Source: Lacrimispora xylanisolvens
GTDB taxonomy: Bacteria; Bacillota; Clostridia; Lachnospirales; Lachnospiraceae
NCBI RefSeq assembly: GCF_002934545.1
Contig: NZ_PTJA01000007.1
Span: forward strand, 62,001 to 126,000
Length of the DNA: 64,000 bases
Reading direction: 5' to 3'
The notes beneath the pieces were generated by a model. It was given only the letters and a program-made list of their open reading frames with translations, did not search any database and was not told where the DNA came from. This document shows, one piece after another, positions 8,121-16,821 of this stretch (positions are counted from its first letter, which is position 1; each line of letters opens with the position of its first letter). Made by a program: the position numbers and the translations under genes.

Positions 8121-8966
8121 CTATGGAGAAAGAAATTCCTCATACTCTGTGATCAGGTCATAAGCTCTCTCTCTGGTGGATTCCGCCAGAGAAGCAGTAA
8201 ATTCCAGTTCTTCCAGAGAACCGCCGCTGTACTTCTTCGCAGCTTCCTCCGCTTTCATATCCCTGTCTTTAATCCAGGACTGCTGTGATGCTTCCAGCTT
8301 TCTTTTTGAATCTTCGGGCAGGCTTTCAGAAATCGCCTCATATATTGTATTCTGCTCCCGGTTCCACAGCTTCAGTTCTTTGTCGGCCAGGGCTTTCATG
8401 GAATATGTGTTAGAGTCTGCGGAATCCTCTCTCATCTTTTTAATCTGAGTATCCAATTCTTTGAGATGCTTCCTGAAATAATCTGCACTTTCATCAGGAA
8501 CAGCCACCAGGGCTGTCTTGGCCTTTGAATCCGGAGTAATCGGTGTAATGACAGGTTCCGGGCCTACTGACTGGGCTTCACTTTCTTCGGATGGTTCTGT
8601 ATCGCCTGCAGCCGGCTCTGCCATAAGTGCACGCTTCATCATCGGACCCTGGGTATCCTGAAGCTGGGCAGTATCGCTATTCTCTTCAGAGGTGGTTGAT
8701 TCCGAAGATGCTTCCGTTTCAACGGCAGCTGATTTCTTCTGTACTTCTTTTTGCATCATGATATCCGGAGAGATCTGCCGGACAGCATCGCTTCCTGCTG
8801 CTTTTTCTTCTTTTGAAAGCGGGCTGTCCTCGGAATATCCTGAAACTACGGAAGAATTCGTTGTGCTGTCTTTACCATTAACAAAGCTGAAGGTAGCAAA
8901 GGTCACCAGGATACCGACGACCAGTATACTTCCTATTACAATCCAAATCCCTCTGTTTCTATTCAT
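8121..8966 (-). CDS. Membrane-anchored DUF1311/LprI-like protein
   Basis: This 281-aa protein has one N-terminal membrane segment (about residues 7-28, GIWIVIGSILVVGILVTFAT) without a lipobox, so it is probably a membrane-anchored extracellular protein. A long Ser/Glu-rich low-complexity linker covers about residues 30-160. The C-terminal 110 residues resemble the LprI/DUF1311 domain: helical, with ELKLWNREQNTIYEAI, a SQQSWIKDRD core, YSGGSLEELEF and a final STRERAYDLI. LprI-type domains include lysozyme inhibitors, but the Cys pairs of the classical inhibitors are absent here, so activity is uncertain. It is monocistronic, with a terminator downstream and three evenly spaced CTTAC repeats upstream. 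Confidence 0.7.
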   Translation of the reverse strand: MNRNRGIWIVIGSILVVGILVTFATFSFVNGKDSTTNSSVVSGYSEDSPLSKEEKAAGSDAVRQISPDIMMQKEVQKKSAAVETEASSESTTSEENSDTAQLQDTQGPMMKRALMAEPAAGDTEPSEESEAQSVGPEPVITPITPDSKAKTALVAVPDESADYFRKHLKELDTQIKKMREDSADSNTYSMKALADKELKLWNREQNTIYEAISESLPEDSKRKLEASQQSWIKDRDMKAEEAAKKYSGGSLEELEFTASLAESTRERAYDLITEYEEFLSP

Positions 8967-9043
8967 GACTTTTCATCCTAACATGATTTAATAAAATTAC
9001 CATATCACAAATAAAAAAGAAAGAAAATAGGAAACTGGATTTA

Positions 9044-9069
9044 GTAAGAGATTGTAAGAGATATGTAAG
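9044..9069. repeat. Three CTTAC direct repeats at 10-11 bp spacing (candidate activator site)
   Basis: GTAAG occurs at 9044-9048, 9054-9058 and 9065-9069 (CTTAC on the minus strand), one helical turn apart. It lies about 78-103 bp upstream of the LprI-like gene start, just upstream of a poor -35 region. This geometry is typical of OmpR/PhoB-family response regulators. The regulator itself is not in the window. Confidence 0.45.
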
Positions 9070-9090
9070 TTTTAACACAACTTTATCTCT

Positions 9091-9570
9091 TTAGGAAATG
9101 CCTTCATCCGTAAGCAGATCATGTCCGTCAGCTGCACTGGTTGCCAGAACATCACACCTTTCATTCATCGGATGACCAGCATGTCCTTTTACCCAGTGAA
9201 ACGTCACCTGATGCATCTCTTTTGCCCTCAGCAGGCGCTCCCATAAATCAATATTCTTTACAGGACCGCTTTTACCTCTTTTCCAGTCATTTTTCACCCA
9301 GTTATCAATCCAGTGCTGGTTGAATGCATCCGTTAAATATTTGGAATCGGAATACAGCTCCACCTGGCATGGGCGTGTTAACGCTTCCAGACCTATTATG
9401 GCAGCCATCAGTTCCATCCGGTTGTTCGTAGTTTTCACATATCCTGCAGACATGGATTTTTCATGGAGCTGCCCTGTGGAATCTGTAAACTGCAAAATCG
9501 CGCCGTAACCTCCCGGTCCGTCAGGATTTCCTCTTGCAGCTCCATCTGTAAATAATTGTACCTTTGTCAA
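9091..9570 (-). CDS. rnhA: Ribonuclease HI
   Basis: RNase HI cleaves the RNA strand of RNA-DNA hybrids. The 159-aa protein has all catalytic residues: D9 ([15 protein letters not shown]), E53 (NNRMELMAA), D75 ([11 protein letters not shown]) and D140 (ERCDVLA), plus H130 in WVKGHAGHP. The basic handle stretch [13 protein letters not shown] is also present, so this is the E. coli-like type. It starts 21 bp after the upstream beta-CASP nuclease gene and is probably the second gene of that operon. Confidence 0.95.
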   Translation of the reverse strand: MTKVQLFTDGAARGNPDGPGGYGAILQFTDSTGQLHEKSMSAGYVKTTNNRMELMAAIIGLEALTRPCQVELYSDSKYLTDAFNQHWIDNWVKNDWKRGKSGPVKNIDLWERLLRAKEMHQVTFHWVKGHAGHPMNERCDVLATSAADGHDLLTDEGIS

Positions 9571-9591
9571 TTTCTCACGTTCTCCTTATTC

Positions 9592-11193
9592 TTATCTGTC
9601 CCATTTATCACACAATGAATTAATCTGATCCGCAAATTTTGCCAGATCTTTATTGGCTCCGCCTTCATTATGACGGATTACCTGCAGCAGACGCTCACCT
9701 GCAGCAAACAGCCGGCCATAAACGCCAACCGGTTTTTTAGCAGTTTCGGGCGCTTTGACCACTGCGATTCCTTCTGTTTCATCCACCCATCTGCCTAGAG
9801 CCAGATCATAGATGGAACCAGAATAGGGTGCACTCACTTCGTAAGCATACTCTTTTCTTAAAAGCTGTTCAAAGGAATTGCAGACCAGATCATCGCCATG
9901 AACCAAAAATACTTGTCGCGGTTTTTCTTCAAATGCATTCAACCAGGCAATCAATCCTTCCATATCTGCGTGGGAACTCATCCCACCCATCTGTTCAATA
10001 TGGGCCTCCACCTGTATGGTTTCACCAAAAAGCCTTACATCGGTGCTTCCATCGATCAGGCTTCTGCCAAGCGTCCCTATGGACTGATAGCCCGTAAAGA
10101 CAATGGTACACTCCGGGCGCCACAGATTATGTTTTAAATGGTGCCGGATACGTCCGGCATCGCACATTCCTGCAGCCGATATAATAACTTTGGGCTTTGA
10201 ATTAAAATTGATGTTTCTGGAATCTTCACTGGTTACGGAAAGCTTCAGACCAGGAAATGATATGGGGTTAATCCCATTCATAACCAGATCCCTGGTTTCC
10301 TCATCATAACAATCTGCCAGATTGTCTTTAAAAATCTGTGTTGCCTCAACGGCAAGAGGGCTGTCAACGTATACCTCAAATCCATCGTGTCCTGTAATCC
10401 GTTTCTCGGTCTTAATCCGCCGGAACATATATAGCAGCTCCTGGGTTCTTCCTACAGCAAAAGCAGGTATTACCACATTCCCGCCCCGGTCAAGGGTTTT
10501 TTGGACAATGCCTGCAAGCACACTTACATGATCTGGTATTTTGCCATGGAGACGATCCCCGTAGGTACATTCCATCACTACATAATCGGCATCCTTTATA
10601 TATTGCGGATCGCGGATTAACGGCTTATTCTTGTTGCCGATATCGCCGGAGAAAACAATTTTCCTGGAGCAGTTTTCTTCTCTGATCCAGGTTTCAATGG
10701 AAGCGGAACCAAGAAGATGACCCACGTCGGTAAACCGAATGGTGAAGCCATCTTCCAGTTCTACTTTTTCGTTATACTGATAGGACCGGAACAGTTCCAA
10801 TACCCCCATGGCGTCATTCATTCCGTAAAGGGGCTCTTCTTCCGGAAGACCTGCACGCCTTGCTTTCCGATTTTTCCATTCTGCCTCTGACTCCTGAATG
10901 TGGGCACTGTCCTTTAACATGATTGCGCAAAGATCAGCTGTGGCATCGGTAGAAATCACCTTTCCCCGAAAGCCTCTGGCATAAATAAAAGGAAGCAGCC
11001 CTGCATGGTCAATGTGGGCGTGTGTCAGCAGCACATAATCAATCTGAGCGTAGCTGACAGGCAGGCTGGCATTTTCAAATCGGTCAATCCCCTGCTCCAT
11101 TCCGCAGTCCACAAGAACCCTTAACCCTGCCGCTTCCAGATAATGACAGCTTCCGGTTACCTCGTGGGCTGCGCCGATGAATGTCAATTTCAT
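9592..11193 (-). CDS. Beta-CASP metallo-beta-lactamase-fold nuclease
   Basis: This 533-aa protein is a predicted RNA exo/endonuclease of the CPSF/Ysh1-like group. The metallo-beta-lactamase motif THAHIDHAG is at residues 57-65, and further metal ligands lie in TDVGHLLGSA and FSGDIG. The beta-CASP segment includes VVIPAFAVGRTQELLYMF and KVIISAAGMCDAGRIRHHLK. The RNA-specificity motif is in VEAHIEQMGGMSSHAD and VFLVHGD. The last roughly 80 residues are a charged extension. The ATG at 11193 has a strong GGAGGG site, and its promoter overlaps the 3' end of spoIVA. It differs from RNase J in length and end domains; the substrate is unknown. Confidence 0.9.
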   Translation of the reverse strand: MKLTFIGAAHEVTGSCHYLEAAGLRVLVDCGMEQGIDRFENASLPVSYAQIDYVLLTHAHIDHAGLLPFIYARGFRGKVISTDATADLCAIMLKDSAHIQESEAEWKNRKARRAGLPEEEPLYGMNDAMGVLELFRSYQYNEKVELEDGFTIRFTDVGHLLGSASIETWIREENCSRKIVFSGDIGNKNKPLIRDPQYIKDADYVVMECTYGDRLHGKIPDHVSVLAGIVQKTLDRGGNVVIPAFAVGRTQELLYMFRRIKTEKRITGHDGFEVYVDSPLAVEATQIFKDNLADCYDEETRDLVMNGINPISFPGLKLSVTSEDSRNINFNSKPKVIISAAGMCDAGRIRHHLKHNLWRPECTIVFTGYQSIGTLGRSLIDGSTDVRLFGETIQVEAHIEQMGGMSSHADMEGLIAWLNAFEEKPRQVFLVHGDDLVCNSFEQLLRKEYAYEVSAPYSGSIYDLALGRWVDETEGIAVVKAPETAKKPVGVYGRLFAAGERLLQVIRHNEGGANKDLAKFADQINSLCDKWDR

Positions 11194-11223
11194 AAAAGCC
11201 CTCCTTTTGTATTTGTTTTTCCT

Positions 11224-11253
11224 ATTATACCATTAATTTAGATAATAATGCAA
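11224..11253 (-). promoter_or_regulatory. Promoter of the beta-CASP nuclease-rnhA operon
   Basis: TTGCAT (11248-11253) and TATAAT (11224-11229) on the minus strand are 18 bp apart. The -35 lies inside the last codons of spoIVA, so the nuclease genes can be transcribed in growing cells independently of sporulation. Confidence 0.65.
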
Positions 11254-12713
11254 ATCATACCGCCATTACTATCGTTAATAATTTTTTGGAGGGTGTCCTG
11301 CAGCTTCATCTGACAATCTTCCGTAAGCTGAGATACTTTTGTCTGAATTCCGTCTTCTACAATTTGTTCAATGGATTTTCCAAAGATATTGGTGTTCCAG
11401 ATACCTTCTTCACTTTCTCTTGCATTTTCCTTAATATAGGCAATTAAATCCTCTGCCTGCTGCTCACTGCCTACAATCGGGGCAATTTCAGTCTGAATAT
11501 GGGCTTTGATTAAATTAATGGAAGGGGCTTCCGCACGCATTTTTACGCCGTACTTATTCCCATGTTTAATTACCTCAGGCTCATCAAGCATGATTTCTGA
11601 ACGTTCCGGAGTCACAACCCCATAGCCTTTCAGTCTGACCTGACTCATGGCCTGATTGACCTTTTCATATTCTTTTTTCATTTTTGCCAGTTCACTTAAG
11701 GTCTGCATCAGCTGATATTCCCCTTCAATGGGAATTCCCACGTAATCACTTAAAATCTGATAGTAATAGCTGTCATCCACATCCATATCAACGGATACGC
11801 TTCCGTCTGCCATGTTCATGTTCTGGACTTTAATCCCGCGGATACTCTCTGTTTCTCCGTTAAATAACCCGGAAGATACATCCTTCATCTGTGCAACCTT
11901 TTTTACCATGTCTTTCGCTGCCTGAATTACCTGAGCCTTTAACCAGTGAGTGGCAGGAAGAATTTCAAGCCATTTTGGAATGTAAAAATCCATTTCCGTT
12001 ACGGGGAATTCCTTTAATACCCGTTCCAGAATATTTCCCACATCTTCTTTCTTTAACTGTTCACAGTTAATAGGCATTACTGTTACACCATATTTCTGAT
12101 TCATATCGTTTGCCAGGGCAACGGTTTCCTCTGAATATGGTTTTGCAGAATTGAGCAGTATAAGAAATGGTTTTCCAAGATTTTTAAGCTCCGAAACGGT
12201 ACGTTCTTCTGCAGCTATGTAGTTGGGGCGCTTCAGCTCACCGATAGAACCGTCTGTGGTAACAACAACTCCGATGGTGGAATGATCATTGATAACTTTT
12301 CTGGTTCCAATTTCCGCCGCTTTCGTAAATGGAATCTCATAATCAAACCATGGTGTTTTTACCAGACGTTCTTCTTCATTTTCAATATGGCCGGCTGCTC
12401 CATCTACCATAAATCCCACGCAGTCGATCAGGCGGACCTTGGTTTCAATCTCATCTCCCAGGCGGATGGTTGCGGCCTCTTTGGGAATAAATTTAGGTTC
12501 CGTCGTCATAATGGTCTTGCCGGCTGCGCTTTGTGGCAGTTCGTCCCTTGTCTGAGTTTTCTGGTGTTCGTCTTCCATGCCCGGCAGTACCATCAATTCC
12601 ATAAAACGCTTGATAAAGGTGGATTTTCCTGTTCTGACGGGGCCAACAACTCCGATGTAGATTTCTCCGTTGGTCCGGGCTTTGATATCATTGTATACGT
12701 TATAATTGTCCAT
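11238..12713 (-). CDS. spoIVA: Stage IV sporulation protein A
   Basis: SpoIVA is the ATP-driven scaffold of the spore-coat basement layer; it polymerises on the outer forespore membrane in the mother cell. The 491-aa sequence has the Walker A GPVRTGKST at residues 24-32, the switch segment RLIDCVGFMVDGAAGH, and the family C-terminus ending in a Gly/Ile-rich tail (NDSNGGMICIII). The presence of spoIVA is one of the best markers of an endospore former. The start at 12713 has GGGGGAAT upstream, and a candidate sigma-E promoter lies 27 bp upstream, matching its mother-cell regulation in Bacillus. Confidence 0.97.
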   Translation of the reverse strand: MDNYNVYNDIKARTNGEIYIGVVGPVRTGKSTFIKRFMELMVLPGMEDEHQKTQTRDELPQSAAGKTIMTTEPKFIPKEAATIRLGDEIETKVRLIDCVGFMVDGAAGHIENEEERLVKTPWFDYEIPFTKAAEIGTRKVINDHSTIGVVVTTDGSIGELKRPNYIAAEERTVSELKNLGKPFLILLNSAKPYSEETVALANDMNQKYGVTVMPINCEQLKKEDVGNILERVLKEFPVTEMDFYIPKWLEILPATHWLKAQVIQAAKDMVKKVAQMKDVSSGLFNGETESIRGIKVQNMNMADGSVSVDMDVDDSYYYQILSDYVGIPIEGEYQLMQTLSELAKMKKEYEKVNQAMSQVRLKGYGVVTPERSEIMLDEPEVIKHGNKYGVKMRAEAPSINLIKAHIQTEIAPIVGSEQQAEDLIAYIKENARESEEGIWNTNIFGKSIEQIVEDGIQTKVSQLTEDCQMKLQDTLQKIINDSNGGMICIII

Positions 12714-12739
12714 AAAGATTCCCCCTTCTGTGCTGTTAC

Positions 12740-12767
12740 ATAATATGCGGGGGTGAAAAGATTATTC
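12740..12767 (-). promoter_or_regulatory. Candidate sigma-E promoter of spoIVA
   Basis: On the minus strand GAATAAT (12761-12767) and CATATTAT (12740-12747) are 13 bp apart, close to the Bacillus sigma-E pattern. The -35 overlaps the stop of the upstream AraC-type gene. spoIVA is sigma-E-controlled in Bacillus, so position and sequence agree. Confidence 0.55.
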
Positions 12768-14078
12768 CCTTTTCTTTTCGATCCGGTTAAGGATGGATTT
12801 ACCGGTATTTATAATTTTACGATACTCTTTTTTAGAAATGATTCCCTGACTTAGGACCTCCTTTAATTCACCGCCATTGAGCGTCATCACCCGGCCATCT
12901 GCAGTGAGGGTAATTTCCAAATGCAGCAAGGTATAGGTTAAGGATTGATCCTTATGATACCGTAAGTTTCTGATGATATAATAATGTTCTCTCACCACCT
13001 CTTTTGAGCTGTCATAAACTGTTTTCCGATACCAGTCCTCACCATCCGGGAAAAACAGATGGTATTCTTTTTCTGTTGTATTCCAGCAGACCGGTTCTGT
13101 TTCGTCATCAATAGAAAAGAAATAGTTTATTTCCTCGCAGGGGATCCTGCAGCTAAATCCATGACCGTCTTTTCCTGTTTCCCTGTGTGCATGGCTGACC
13201 TTGCCTTTGTAAAGGCCGGAAGCATCATCGTAGAAAAGTCCAAAAGCAGGAAATCCGTAAGGACTGGTAAAATTCCGAAACAGCCTCTTATGAGCCTCTT
13301 CTATGGTAAGATTTAACTTATCAAACAGCTGTTTTGAAGTAATTCCCCTGGCAGTTATCTGAGTCACTCCGGCAAACATGGATAAGAAAATTTCATTTCC
13401 TTTAAAAATAAAACTGGTGCCATTGGCCTTTAGAACCTCTAATGCTGCGTTCCTGGCAGCCGGATACCCTGCTCCTCCTAAATTCACAGCAAACTTATCG
13501 CCTGCCAGCCGGTAAAGACTGCAATCTGTGCCCATTAATTCTTCCATTCGCTGCAGGGCATGTAAAGCGGCGGCCTCTCCGGCATCTTTTCCATAGCAGG
13601 TTTTAATAAAACGGATTCCTACAATATCAAAACAAACAATTGTCGAGCAGTCTCTTGCATTTAATTCTTCTATGAGGCCGCTTAAATCAAACCGCCTGCG
13701 AAAAACACCGCATTCGTCGCAATGAAACTCCTGTTTTGGATAAAGACCGTAAAAATGCCTTTTCTTTCTGTATACCCCCGGGGTCTCCTGCCATATCTTA
13801 TAAAATGCTCTGGTGAAAACTTCCTGTGAGGCGAATCCATAATAAAAGGCTGCCGAACAGACCGAATCCTGTGTTTTTATCAGCCGGCATGCTGCTTCTG
13901 AAATCTTTCTTCTGTTTACATATTCCATCATCCCATACTGGAATACTTTATGAAATAAGTATTTTAAATTGGAAACGGAATAATTGCAGGCCTCTGCAAC
14001 CTCTTCCGGTAATATTGTTTCTTTGATGTGATCTTCCACATATTGAATCGCAACATTTAACACATTATAACTGTCCAC
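12762..14078 (-). CDS. AraC-type regulator fused to degenerate GGDEF and DUF402-like domains
   Basis: This 438-aa protein has three parts. Residues about 5-105 are an AraC-type double helix-turn-helix (DHIKETILPEEVAEACNYS, then SAAFYYGFASQEVFTRAF and TPGVYRKKR). Residues about 140-285 look like a GGDEF domain whose signature is degraded to AGDKF (about 192-196), so cyclase activity is unlikely. The last roughly 130 residues resemble DUF402 (HYYIIRNLRYHKD, LHLEITLTADGRVMTLNGG, then ELKEVLSQGIISKKEY), although the usual acidic metal ligands are partly replaced. The frame opens to 14126, but the GTG at 14078 has AGGAG six bases upstream and cuts the overlap with the ABC ATPase gene to 14 bp. Tight coupling to the exporter suggests it responds to, or controls, that transporter. 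Confidence 0.78.
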   Translation of the reverse strand: MDSYNVLNVAIQYVEDHIKETILPEEVAEACNYSVSNLKYLFHKVFQYGMMEYVNRRKISEAACRLIKTQDSVCSAAFYYGFASQEVFTRAFYKIWQETPGVYRKKRHFYGLYPKQEFHCDECGVFRRRFDLSGLIEELNARDCSTIVCFDIVGIRFIKTCYGKDAGEAAALHALQRMEELMGTDCSLYRLAGDKFAVNLGGAGYPAARNAALEVLKANGTSFIFKGNEIFLSMFAGVTQITARGITSKQLFDKLNLTIEEAHKRLFRNFTSPYGFPAFGLFYDDASGLYKGKVSHAHRETGKDGHGFSCRIPCEEINYFFSIDDETEPVCWNTTEKEYHLFFPDGEDWYRKTVYDSSKEVVREHYYIIRNLRYHKDQSLTYTLLHLEITLTADGRVMTLNGGELKEVLSQGIISKKEYRKIINTGKSILNRIEKKRE

Positions 14079-15066
14079 TTTGTTCTCCTGATTGAGAGGT
14101 GTATATTTTTCGTACAATTTCATCAATTTCTGGCTTCTTAATTGTTATGTCTGTAACCTCAAATAGTTCCGAAATGCTGCTTAGCAGTTCATTCATGGAA
14201 ACAAGTCTGGGATTTATCCTGTAAGTATGACAAAAAGGCTGCTCTTTCATAAGCTCTGCACCATGGAAAGACAAGGGTTTTTTTAAGTTTTTGAATGCAA
14301 CCTCCACATAATACTGGTCTGCTCCCTGTGATTTAAACGAGGCAAGGCTCTGGTCCAGCATCAGCGTTCCGTGATCAATCATAATAATACGGTCACAGAT
14401 TTCTTCTATATCCGCCATATCATGGGTTGTAAGAATTACCGTTGTCTTCTTCTCACGGTTTAACTCTCTTACAAACCTCCTTATTTTATCCTTTACCACG
14501 ACATCAAGTCCGATGGTTGGTTCGTCCAGATATAAAATATCAGGATCGTGCAATAGAGCAATCGCCAGCTCTGCTCTCATTTTCTGCCCAAGGCTTAATT
14601 GCCTTACCGGTTTATTTAAAAAAGAATGCATCGCTAAAAGTTCTGTAAACATCTGCGTATTTTTCCGGAACTGTACTTTATCAGTACCATACATTCTTCG
14701 GTACAGCTCAAAGGTATCTTCCATGGGCAGGTCCCAGTTGAGCTGTGACCTCTGGCCAAATACAACACCAATGTGTTTTGCATTTTCTTTTCTGTTTTCC
14801 CATGGGACCAATCCTCCGGTTTTTATGGTTCCGCTGGTAGGCGTAATGATTCCAGTCAGCATTTTAATGGTTGTGGATTTCCCGGCTCCATTTGGTCCGA
14901 TGTATCCCACCAGTTCACCTTTTTCTATGGAAAAAGATAGATCTTCCACTGCTTTTTTCACCTCATAGCTGCGGTTTAACAAGGTGGAAAGAGCTTTTTT
15001 TAATCCCTCAGGACGTTTAAAGCTTTTAAATTCTCTGGTTACATGATCAACTGTAATATATGACAT
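14065..15066 (-). CDS. ABC-2 type exporter, ATP-binding protein
   Basis: This 333-aa ATPase powers the two ABC-2 permeases encoded just upstream. Walker A GPNGAGKS is at residues 57-64, the signature is LSLGQKMRAELA and Walker B is ILYLDEPTIGLD, followed by the H-loop TTHDM. A 90-residue C-terminal extension follows the nucleotide-binding domain, as in ATPases of this subgroup. It is the third gene of a permease-permease-ATPase operon and overlaps the AraC fusion gene by 14 bp. The substrate is not predictable from sequence. Confidence 0.92.
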   Translation of the reverse strand: MSYITVDHVTREFKSFKRPEGLKKALSTLLNRSYEVKKAVEDLSFSIEKGELVGYIGPNGAGKSTTIKMLTGIITPTSGTIKTGGLVPWENRKENAKHIGVVFGQRSQLNWDLPMEDTFELYRRMYGTDKVQFRKNTQMFTELLAMHSFLNKPVRQLSLGQKMRAELAIALLHDPDILYLDEPTIGLDVVVKDKIRRFVRELNREKKTTVILTTHDMADIEEICDRIIMIDHGTLMLDQSLASFKSQGADQYYVEVAFKNLKKPLSFHGAELMKEQPFCHTYRINPRLVSMNELLSSISELFEVTDITIKKPEIDEIVRKIYTSQSGEQSGQL

Positions 15067-15086
15067 TGTTACCCTCCGCTTCTATT

Positions 15087-15887
15087 TTACGATCCCGTGC
15101 TCTGATACGCGTTAAGCCCCTTGTTCCAGAATCTGTAAGCAATAAAAAATACAAATGCTCCCACAAATGGTGTGAGGAACAGAAAAACCGGTGACGGCAC
15201 TCCCTCCTGCCTGTTAATAAATAACTGGACAGGATAAAAATTAATAAATCCATATGGCAGTAAAAAGGTCAGCAAAAACCGGATACCACCATGGTAAATC
15301 GTAAGGGGATACTGGAGAAAGCTGGTGAGGTTCCTGTAAAAAAGGCGATAAAGCCCGTCGCTTTTTAAAAACCAGAATGCAGGAATTGTTGTTACCATGA
15401 AACCAGCGGCCTGTATCAGCGAAGCACCGGCTATATCGAGAATCAGCCAGATCAACTGATAAAAGGACAAAGAGACCCCCAGTTTGTGCAGACTGATTCC
15501 TATCATTGCTCCGGCTATCACATAATTACTGGTATACCCAGCGCTTATTTTCGTGCAGATCAGATAAATAAGAGGATTCACCGGTTTGGTTAAAATTCCA
15601 TCCAGCTCTCCGCTTCGAATCAATCGTGGCAGCTTACCGAAACCTCCCATAAAAAACGTTCCTGCTATGGAATAAGAAAGAACATCAAAGGCATATAGAA
15701 GAAGAATCTCATATAACCCCCAGCCTGCCACAGGTCCCACTTTATTCAGTAAAATAACCAGCAGGATAAAACCGGAAGACCAGCCCAGCAATTTAGCAAT
15801 CATACGCATAAAATACTGTCCTCTGTATTCCAGCTGTGTCAGGAAAGCGACTTTAGCAAACGCACCATATAAACCAAACATGAACAA
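15087..15887 (-). CDS. ABC-2 family permease (DUF990-like), second subunit
   Basis: This 266-aa integral membrane protein has about six hydrophobic segments, for example LLGWSSGFILLVILLNKVG near the N-terminus and VFLFLTPFVGAFVFFIAYRF near the C-terminus. The segment SGELDGILTKPVNPLIYLIC is characteristic of the ABC-2 family PF06182. It begins one base after the sister permease gene and is followed by the ATPase 20 bp away, so the three form one exporter. The two permeases are homologous and likely heterodimerise. Confidence 0.85.
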   Translation of the reverse strand: MFMFGLYGAFAKVAFLTQLEYRGQYFMRMIAKLLGWSSGFILLVILLNKVGPVAGWGLYEILLLYAFDVLSYSIAGTFFMGGFGKLPRLIRSGELDGILTKPVNPLIYLICTKISAGYTSNYVIAGAMIGISLHKLGVSLSFYQLIWLILDIAGASLIQAAGFMVTTIPAFWFLKSDGLYRLFYRNLTSFLQYPLTIYHGGIRFLLTFLLPYGFINFYPVQLFINRQEGVPSPVFLFLTPFVGAFVFFIAYRFWNKGLNAYQSTGS

Positions 15888-16667
15888 TCAACCTCCCTGT
15901 ATTTCTACACTGCTTTGAATCTGTTTCCATAAAAGCCGTTCTGCCATAAACAGAATGAGTACCCAGGAAAGCTGAATGAGCAATATTTTCTGCCACTGTT
16001 GTGCCTCCTGCATACCAAGCCATATAGAAACAGGCTTAAATGCCACATAGGAGAAAGGGAGAAAATCGCATAACGTTTTCAGCCATTCAGGATAAAACCA
16101 GAGCGGAATATCAATTCCAGAAAAAAGAAGAAATAACCCATCTGCTATCATGCGCGTATAAGTGCCGTCTTTCATCCAAAAGACCAGCAGTCCTATGGTG
16201 TACTGGATAAAAAACATAATCAATAGTCCCAAAAACAGGCTGACCAGAAAAACCAAAACAGTTCCTGCTCCCGGAATGGGCAGCTTCCAAATTATAAATG
16301 ACACTGCTGCAATGAAAATTCCTTCAAAGAGAACGTGATACAGATTCTCTCCTAATTGTCCAAAGAAATAGTACCATTTTAAAGAAATGGGGCGGATAAA
16401 ATCAATTGCAATCATCCCTGTCCGGAAACGGTCTGCCAGTTCCTCTGCCACCCTTGAATACAACAGCCCACTGACCAGGGCAGCTATAACGGAATAAGAA
16501 ACTAATGTTTCAAAATTAATGCTCTTTATACTGCCTGCATTTAGAATTGCCTGCCAGATACAGATTTTTATGTAGATACCAAGCCAGTCACCAGCCATCT
16601 GAAAAAGCAGATTCCATTTATACTGAAATTGCTGCCGGAAGCAGCATTTTATAAGTACCCAGTACAT
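15888..16667 (-). CDS. ABC-2 family permease (DUF990-like), first subunit
   Basis: This 259-aa membrane protein has about six predicted spans. The family-typical stretch FRTGMIAIDFIRPISLKWYY matches the equivalent segment of the second permease. It is the promoter-proximal gene of the exporter operon and starts at 16667 with a GGAGGAAGG ribosome binding site. A weak extended -10 (TGGTAAGAT on the minus strand) about 40 bp upstream may be the promoter; I could not find a good -35. The gap upstream to 16821 otherwise holds only the liv operon terminator. Confidence 0.85.
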   Translation of the reverse strand: MYWVLIKCCFRQQFQYKWNLLFQMAGDWLGIYIKICIWQAILNAGSIKSINFETLVSYSVIAALVSGLLYSRVAEELADRFRTGMIAIDFIRPISLKWYYFFGQLGENLYHVLFEGIFIAAVSFIIWKLPIPGAGTVLVFLVSLFLGLLIMFFIQYTIGLLVFWMKDGTYTRMIADGLFLLFSGIDIPLWFYPEWLKTLCDFLPFSYVAFKPVSIWLGMQEAQQWQKILLIQLSWVLILFMAERLLWKQIQSSVEIQGG

Positions 16668-16777
16668 ATCCTTCCTCCTTTGGTTTTGGAATACCCGGAA
16701 CCTATCTTACCATAATCAGCCTTTCCTTTCTTGATTTTTTGGACAAACTTTTTGCTCTTAAGCCGCAAAAACAAATA

Positions 16778-16804
16778 CCACAGCAAGGAAAAGCCTTGCT
16801 GCGG
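16778..16804 (-). terminator. Terminator of the liv operon
   Basis: The 8-bp stem CAGCAAGG (16781-16788) with CCTTGCTG (16794-16801) can be extended by two pairs past one mismatch. On the minus strand it is followed by a T-rich stretch (GTATTTGTTTTTG), and it lies 18 bp after the livF stop. Confidence 0.7.
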
Positions 16805-16821
16805 CATCTGTTATGTCTGTT

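Noticed and set aside
13059-13316. Plus-strand frame opposite the AraC fusion gene
   Set aside because: Antisense to a protein with clear domains; no start signals.
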